From Erysipelothrix sp. UBA3377 (GTDB lineage Bacteria > Bacillota_I > Bacilli_A > Erysipelotrichales > Erysipelotrichaceae): DNA of 10,463 nt. Position 1 is the first letter of the stretch, and every line of letters starts with the position of its first letter. Where the stretch lies: assembly GCA_002359085.1 (NCBI GenBank), contig DEQB01000077.1, positions 1-10,463 on the forward strand, in the 5' to 3' direction. Position numbers and translations under genes: made by a program. Below the pieces are notes generated by a model, which had not been told where the DNA came from, did not search any database, and saw nothing but the letters and a program-made list of their open reading frames with translations. This document shows positions 6,640 to 10,463 of the stretch, piece after piece.

Positions 6640-7681
6640 AGTTTATATATTGTGAAACCACGTGTTCCATAACCATGTCACATAAAATCATATGTTTCAG
6701 GTAAGCAACCCCGTATTCTTCTTTTAATGCGTCAATGTCGGTTCCTTCTACGAAGTAGTCAGGAATCACATCGTCTGAAACAGTGAAGCCTTCTTTTTCT
6801 GCAATGGCTAAGGATACAAGACTGTATTTAGCGTTCGCATCGAAATTCTCTGATTCAAGTTCAACCAATTCATCCAAGGATTCTAACCCAAGATATTGAT
6901 CAATCAATTCATCAAGCGTTATTTCACTTTGTGCAGCATATTGTGTATAGTAATCAACCATAACATCTTTTTGGAAATCAATAAGATCTTGTGGAATGTC
7001 TTCGTATGTTACTTCATCAATCATGTAAGTATAAATGTAATCATTTAAAGATGCGCGAAGCAGTTGTTCTTTAATGCCTGCATTCATTTCGTCAACGGTT
7101 GTCCATTGGTAATCTTTACTTAAGTTATCTTTAACATATGCATCATCAATGATGGGTTCTTCAATGTAGTTAATCGTTGTTACAAAACGTGCTTCTTTTC
7201 CTTGAAGTGTTGCTTCCTGATAGTTATCTGGAAACGTTACATCAATATTGATAGTTTCTGATGGTGAATGACCAATGAGTTGTTCTAAGAAGTCATCAAT
7301 GTAGCTTGTAACACCAATGGTTACGCTTGTACCCTTTCCTTGTGTATTTCCGCCGTCAAATTCAACGCCATCCACACTTCCAACATAATCAATATTAACG
7401 GTGTCTCCATTTTTGATGACACCTTCTTTAATTTCTTTTGCTTCAGGTGGGAAGTATGTAAAGATTGATGACAATACTTTATCGATGTCTTCCTGTGTAA
7501 TATTTAATACCGCATCAGGAATATCAAGATTGCTAAAATCAATGGACTCAACATATTCAGATGCTGTATATTTTTTGTAGAAACCTTCATCATTGAAGAT
7601 ACCACTATATGAGAACTCTTTTTCACTTGAACATCCTACCAGTAGTAAGAGACTGACTAGGACTATTTTTATATATTTCAT
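6638..7681 (-). CDS. Lipid-anchored FKBP/trigger-factor-like peptidyl-prolyl isomerase
   Basis: This 347-residue lipoprotein has lipobox LLVGC with Cys17 and should act outside the membrane, helping secreted proteins fold. Residues about 91-174 form an FKBP domain of the type found in trigger factor: NGDTVNIDYVGSVDGVEFDG (91-110), a flap-like QLIG segment (134-137), VTFPDNY (148-154) and LQGKEARF (159-166). Tyr99, Phe108 and Asp109 match conserved active-site positions of FKBPs (Tyr26, Phe36, Asp37 in FKBP12). The helical remainder (about 180-347) resembles the C-terminal chaperone part of trigger factor. The ribosome-binding tail of cytosolic trigger factor is replaced by the signal and a short linker. 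The start has AGAGG about 7 bases upstream. Its role is analogous to PrsA, but it is a different family (FKBP rather than parvulin). It is transcribed divergently from the marR-ABC operon and may share its operator. Confidence 0.85.
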   Translation of the reverse strand: MKYIKIVLVSLLLLVGCSSEKEFSYSGIFNDEGFYKKYTASEYVESIDFSNLDIPDAVLNITQEDIDKVLSSIFTYFPPEAKEIKEGVIKNGDTVNIDYVGSVDGVEFDGGNTQGKGTSVTIGVTSYIDDFLEQLIGHSPSETINIDVTFPDNYQEATLQGKEARFVTTINYIEEPIIDDAYVKDNLSKDYQWTTVDEMNAGIKEQLLRASLNDYIYTYMIDEVTYEDIPQDLIDFQKDVMVDYYTQYAAQSEITLDELIDQYLGLESLDELVELESENFDANAKYSLVSLAIAEKEGFTVSDDVIPDYFVEGTDIDALKEEYGVAYLKHMILCDMVMEHVVSQYIN

Positions 7682-7700
7682 AATTTACCTCTATTCTTTT

Positions 7701-7715
7701 GTGCACTAATAATGT
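7701..7715 (-). promoter_or_regulatory. Operator-like site at the foldase promoter
   Basis: Read on the minus strand the sequence is ACATTATTAGTGCAC, matching ACATTGTTAGTGCCC at the marR promoter in 13 of 15 positions and in the same place relative to the -10 box. The palindrome is less complete here (TTAG-TGCA-CAAA), so binding, if real, may be weaker. Confidence 0.4.
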
Positions 7716-7739
7716 ATCAGTTATTGGATGGTTATTCAA
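7711..7739 (-). promoter_or_regulatory. Promoter of the foldase gene
   Basis: On the minus strand TTGAAT (7739-7734) and TACATT (7716-7711) are separated by exactly 17 bp, each with two mismatches to consensus. The predicted start lies just inside the operator-like sequence TTAGTGCAC, about 20-25 bases before the ATG. Confidence 0.6.
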
Positions 7740-7784
7740 CCGAACAAGTCAAAATTAATATGTGTAAAATAACATTCATATACG

Positions 7785-7813
7785 TTGACAAGTTGTCTGC
7801 TTTATATTAACAT
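7785..7813 (+). promoter_or_regulatory. Promoter of the marR-ABC exporter operon
   Basis: A perfect TTGACA (7785-7790) and TAACAT (7808-7813, two mismatches) are separated by exactly 17 bp. Transcription would start near 7820, inside the palindrome at 7814-7829. The TTG of the -35 box opens an in-frame extension of the marR reading frame, but as a promoter element it cannot be the translation start. Confidence 0.75.
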
Positions 7814-7829
7814 TGTTAGTGCCCTAACA
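7814..7829 (+). promoter_or_regulatory. Palindromic operator, probable MarR autoregulatory site
   Basis: TGTTAG-TGCC-CTAACA is a perfect 6-bp inverted repeat with a 4-base centre. It sits directly after the -10 box, over the expected transcription start. MarR-family repressors usually bind such palindromes in their own promoters. Bound here, the protein would block RNA polymerase from the operon. Confidence 0.65.
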
Positions 7830-7847
7830 TTTCGAAGGAGGTGTATC

Positions 7848-8270
7848 ATGTCACGAAAGATTGGTAAGGAAATGCGTGAAGTGCAACAACTTTTGCATCG
7901 TAAATATGAATTAAAAAAGGAACAACAATCTGAAAAATTAACGCAAGTCCAAGTCCATGTGCTGATGTATATTCATCGTCATGATGGTCAGGTTTTTCAA
8001 AAGGACATTGAACAACACCTGAAGGTGCGTCGTTCGACAGCGTCTCAAATTTTGAATGTTTTGGAGCGTGAATCTTATGTTGAACGCATGCGTTTAGATA
8101 GTGATGCACGTATGAAAGAAATTGTGGTTACAGATAAGACCCTTGCATTGATCGATTCAATGGAAAAACACATGAAGGAAACTGAATCCATGTTACGCGT
8201 TAACATATCAGATAATGATATGGAAACGTTTTTTAAAGTGATTGATCAAATCAAGGAAAATTTAAAGTGA
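7848..8270 (+). CDS. MarR-family transcriptional regulator
   Basis: This 140-residue winged-helix regulator is of typical MarR length. Residues 48-74 form the helix-turn-helix (QKDIEQHLKVRRSTASQILN spans 51-70). The wing is at about 79-95, with the conserved D-x-R (Asp86, Arg88) followed by a beta strand KEIVVTDK (90-97). Terminal helices (8-30 and 100-138) are amphipathic, as expected for dimerisation. The start is ATG 7848, preceded by AAGGAGG with a 6-base spacer. An upstream TTG in frame lies in the -35 box and is rejected. The gene is followed after 8 bases by an ABC exporter half, so it probably represses the exporter and itself through the palindrome at 7814-7829. The inducing ligand cannot be read from the sequence. 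Confidence 0.9.
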   Translation: MSRKIGKEMREVQQLLHRKYELKKEQQSEKLTQVQVHVLMYIHRHDGQVFQKDIEQHLKVRRSTASQILNVLERESYVERMRLDSDARMKEIVVTDKTLALIDSMEKHMKETESMLRVNISDNDMETFFKVIDQIKENLK

Positions 8271-8278
8271 GGTAGAAT

Positions 8279-10006
8279 ATGATACGAAGATTATTAAAAG
8301 AAGTAAAAGAATTTAAGAAGGCATCCATTCTTGCACCGCTGTTCATGGTTGGTGAAGTTATTACAGAACTTATGTTGCCTTTTTTAATGGCCTTTATCAT
8401 TGATGAAGGGATTGCGAAAGGGAACTTAAAAGCTGTTTTTACTTATGGCGCCTTAATGTTAATTTGTGCTGGATTCGCACTGTTGTTTGGTATCTTAAGT
8501 GGTACCTATGCAGCGTATGCAGCCAGTGGATTTGTGAGAAACTTGAGAAACAGTATGTTTGCGAAAATACAAACATTCTCATTTGCGAATATCGATAAAT
8601 TCTCAACATCCAGTTTGGTAACACGCATGATGACCGATGCGACCAACGTCCAAAACTCTTACCAAATGTCTTTGAGAATGATGGTAAGATCACCCTTGAT
8701 GCTAATCGTCGCGATGTTTATGACGTTTTATATTAACAGTGAGTTGGCGATGGTCTTTCTCTATGCGATGTTATTTTTAGGGGTCATTATGATCGTCATG
8801 ATCAGTAAAGTGATGCCCATATTTAATAAGGCATTTCAAAAGTATGATGACTTAAACGCCAGTGTTCAAGAAAACATCAGTAACATTCGTGTGGTAAAAG
8901 CTTATGTAAAAGAAGAACATGAAAGAGAGAAGTTTTATCTCTCAGCCAGTAACTTGCGTAAGGCATTTAGAAAAGCAGAAAATATATTGGTGTTTAACTC
9001 ACCACTCATGCAGTTGACCATGTATGCCATTATTTTATCATTGAGTTGGTTTGGGGCACAGTTAATTAGCTATGGCTCCATGACCACCGGAGAGTTAATG
9101 AGTATGTTTACCTATACCATGAACATTCTGATGAGCTTAATGATGTTATCGATGATTTTCGTAATGATTACCATGTCAGGTGCTTCTGCGAAAAGAATTG
9201 TTGAAGTCCTAGAAGAAGAACCCACTATTACCAACCCCATCAATCCAGTTGAGGTTGTTGTGAATGGTGATATTGAATTTAAAGATGTGGCCTTTGGATA
9301 TTATGAAGGTGAAGATAAGTATGTATTGCGTGATATTAACCTTTCAATTCGTTCCGGAGAAACTTTGGGAATTATTGGCCAAACGGGATCCAGTAAATCC
9401 ACACTCACCAGTTTGATTGCCCGCTTGTATGATGTAAGCGAAGGCGTTGTTACGGTAGGTGGTGTTGATGTTAGAGATTATGATTTGGAAAGTTTACGAG
9501 ACGCAGTGTCAATGGTACTTCAGAAGAATGTATTATTCTCAGGTAGCATTTTGGATAACATGCGTTGGGGAAATGAATCCGCAACTTTAGAGGAAGTTAA
9601 GGAAGCATGTCGCATTGCCCATGCAGATGAATTTATTGACAAACTCCCTGATAAATATGAGACATTTGTTGAACAAGGTGGAACCAACTTTTCGGGGGGT
9701 CAAAAACAAAGAATGACCATTGCCCGTGCCTTGTTGAAAAATCCAAAAGTATTGATTTTGGATGACAGCACCAGTGCGGTGGATACGAAAACTGATACAA
9801 GCATTCGTGAAGCTTTGCGTAATACGTTACCAGATGTCACAAAAATTATTATTTCACAACGTATTTCATCCATTCAAGATGCGGATCGTATTTTGGTCTT
9901 GGATGAAGGTGAAATCAGTGGTTTGGATACCCATGAGAACTTACTCAAATCCAATACCCTATACCAAGAAGTCTATGAAACACAGAAACGAGGTGATGAT
10001 GCATGA
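8279..10006 (+). CDS. ABC exporter half-transporter with degenerate ATP site (heterodimer subunit 1)
   Basis: This 575-residue protein has a six-helix membrane domain (about 15-300) fused to an ATPase domain (about 330-570), the usual size for a multidrug-type exporter half. The Walker A at 367-375 reads GQTGSSKST, with Ser372 where the family has an invariant Gly. The Q-loop Gln is 415. The signature is FSGGQ (471-475). Walker B is VLILDD (491-496), with Asp496 in place of the catalytic Glu. The switch histidine is replaced by Gln527 (ISQRIS). Asp and Gln at these two positions are typical of the non-hydrolysing site of heterodimeric exporters such as TM287/288, BmrCD and LmrCD. The next gene, overlapping by 4 bases, should be the partner with the active site. 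Cargo is unknown; drugs or peptides are typical. The ribosome site GAGGT overlaps the marR stop region. Confidence 0.92.
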   Translation: MIRRLLKEVKEFKKASILAPLFMVGEVITELMLPFLMAFIIDEGIAKGNLKAVFTYGALMLICAGFALLFGILSGTYAAYAASGFVRNLRNSMFAKIQTFSFANIDKFSTSSLVTRMMTDATNVQNSYQMSLRMMVRSPLMLIVAMFMTFYINSELAMVFLYAMLFLGVIMIVMISKVMPIFNKAFQKYDDLNASVQENISNIRVVKAYVKEEHEREKFYLSASNLRKAFRKAENILVFNSPLMQLTMYAIILSLSWFGAQLISYGSMTTGELMSMFTYTMNILMSLMMLSMIFVMITMSGASAKRIVEVLEEEPTITNPINPVEVVVNGDIEFKDVAFGYYEGEDKYVLRDINLSIRSGETLGIIGQTGSSKSTLTSLIARLYDVSEGVVTVGGVDVRDYDLESLRDAVSMVLQKNVLFSGSILDNMRWGNESATLEEVKEACRIAHADEFIDKLPDKYETFVEQGGTNFSGGQKQRMTIARALLKNPKVLILDDSTSAVDTKTDTSIREALRNTLPDVTKIIISQRISSIQDADRILVLDEGEISGLDTHENLLKSNTLYQEVYETQKRGDDA

Positions 10007-10463
10007 GTCGAAGACCCAGAAATGTAGGAAGCGATGGCCGTAAACTTGATTTTACACTCCTAAAACGCTTGATGAACTACACCTTTTCAAAATATAAAAT
10101 GCTATATGTCTTTGTGATTATTGGGATCATTATTTCATCCGTCGCATCCGTCGCATCGTCATTGTTTATGAAATCATTAATTGATGATTATATCCTACCC
10201 TTAGTAGGTGTGGCAGATAAGGACTTTTCACCGCTGCTTACTGCCTTGAGTATGATGGCCATGATTTATTTAACAGGAGTCATCGCAAACTTTATTTATC
10301 AAAAACTTTTGGTTGTTATTTCTCAAGGTACAATGGAAAGTATCAGAACGGATATGTTTGCGCATATGCAATCACTGCCTATTGGATACTTTGATGCCAA
10401 TGCACATGGCGATATCATGAGTCTTTATACCAATGATACCGATACATTCAGACAGGTAATATC
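10003..10463 (+). CDS. ABC exporter half-transporter, partner subunit (5' part, cut by window end)
   Basis: The first 153 codons of a second exporter half are visible. A basic cytosolic leader (MSRRPRN) is followed by membrane helices at about 32-54 and 78-105, then the coupling-region motif LPIGYFDANAHGDIMSLYTN (125-144), typical of exporter halves where YFD and the following Gly-Asp/Glu segment are conserved. The long N-terminal leader and the loop between helices 1 and 2 resemble the larger subunit of LmrCD/TM287-288-type pairs. The ATPase domain lies beyond the window, so its catalytic residues cannot be checked. The ATG overlaps the upstream TGA (ATGA), with AGGTGAT as ribosome site, indicating translational coupling and a heterodimer. 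Confidence 0.9.
   Translation, partial: MSRRPRNVGSDGRKLDFTLLKRLMNYTFSKYKMLYVFVIIGIIISSVASVASSLFMKSLIDDYILPLVGVADKDFSPLLTALSMMAMIYLTGVIANFIYQKLLVVISQGTMESIRTDMFAHMQSLPIGYFDANAHGDIMSLYTNDTDTFRQVI

Noticed and set aside
10134..10158. Short tandem repeat of TCCGTCGCA in the second ABC gene
   Set aside because: Only about two copies, in frame within a membrane helix (repeating Ser-Val-Ala); ordinary coding redundancy.

Overview
The window is AT-rich DNA with strong AGGAGG-type ribosome binding sites, lipobox-bearing lipoproteins, no outer-membrane genes and short intergenic hairpin terminators. This points to a low-GC Gram-positive bacterium (Bacillota). The overall style would fit Erysipelotrichia, but that class-level guess is weak and no rRNA or marker gene here supports it.

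Layout. Positions 1-1250 are gene-poor. They hold a promoter-to-terminator unit of about 107 nt that looks like a small RNA gene (about 30-136), a second long hairpin (201-256), a disrupted small membrane-protein gene on the minus strand (357-620), and the 3' remnant of an ABC-type ATPase gene on the plus strand (693-911). Together these look like a decayed accessory locus. Next comes a minus-strand lipoprotein of unknown function (1254-1709), then a divergent plus-strand fusion of a phytol/dolichol-kinase-like domain with a DUF92 (VTE6-like) domain (1929-3356), followed by its own terminator.

The most interesting part is a two-gene operon at 3469-6594: a non-hydrolysing UDP-GlcNAc 2-epimerase (WecB/MnaA) followed 12 bases later by a processive GT2 synthase with a C-terminal MshEN-like module. 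The second protein is collinear along its whole length with E. coli NfrB. In E. coli, NfrB and WecB (once called NfrC) make a ManNAc-containing surface polysaccharide under c-di-GMP control, which is the receptor for phage N4. Here the two genes are adjacent in a probable Gram-positive, suggesting an exopolysaccharide system without the outer-membrane partner NfrA.

The operon converges on a minus-strand lipid-anchored FKBP/trigger-factor-like foldase (6638-7681); the two share a strong bidirectional terminator. Divergent from the foldase is a MarR-type regulator (7848-8270) followed by a heterodimeric ABC exporter: a half-transporter with a degenerate ATP site (8279-10006) and a partner that overlaps it by 4 bases and runs off the window (10003 onward). 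The MarR promoter and the foldase promoter carry near-identical sequences at and just after their -10 boxes, so the regulator may control both directions.
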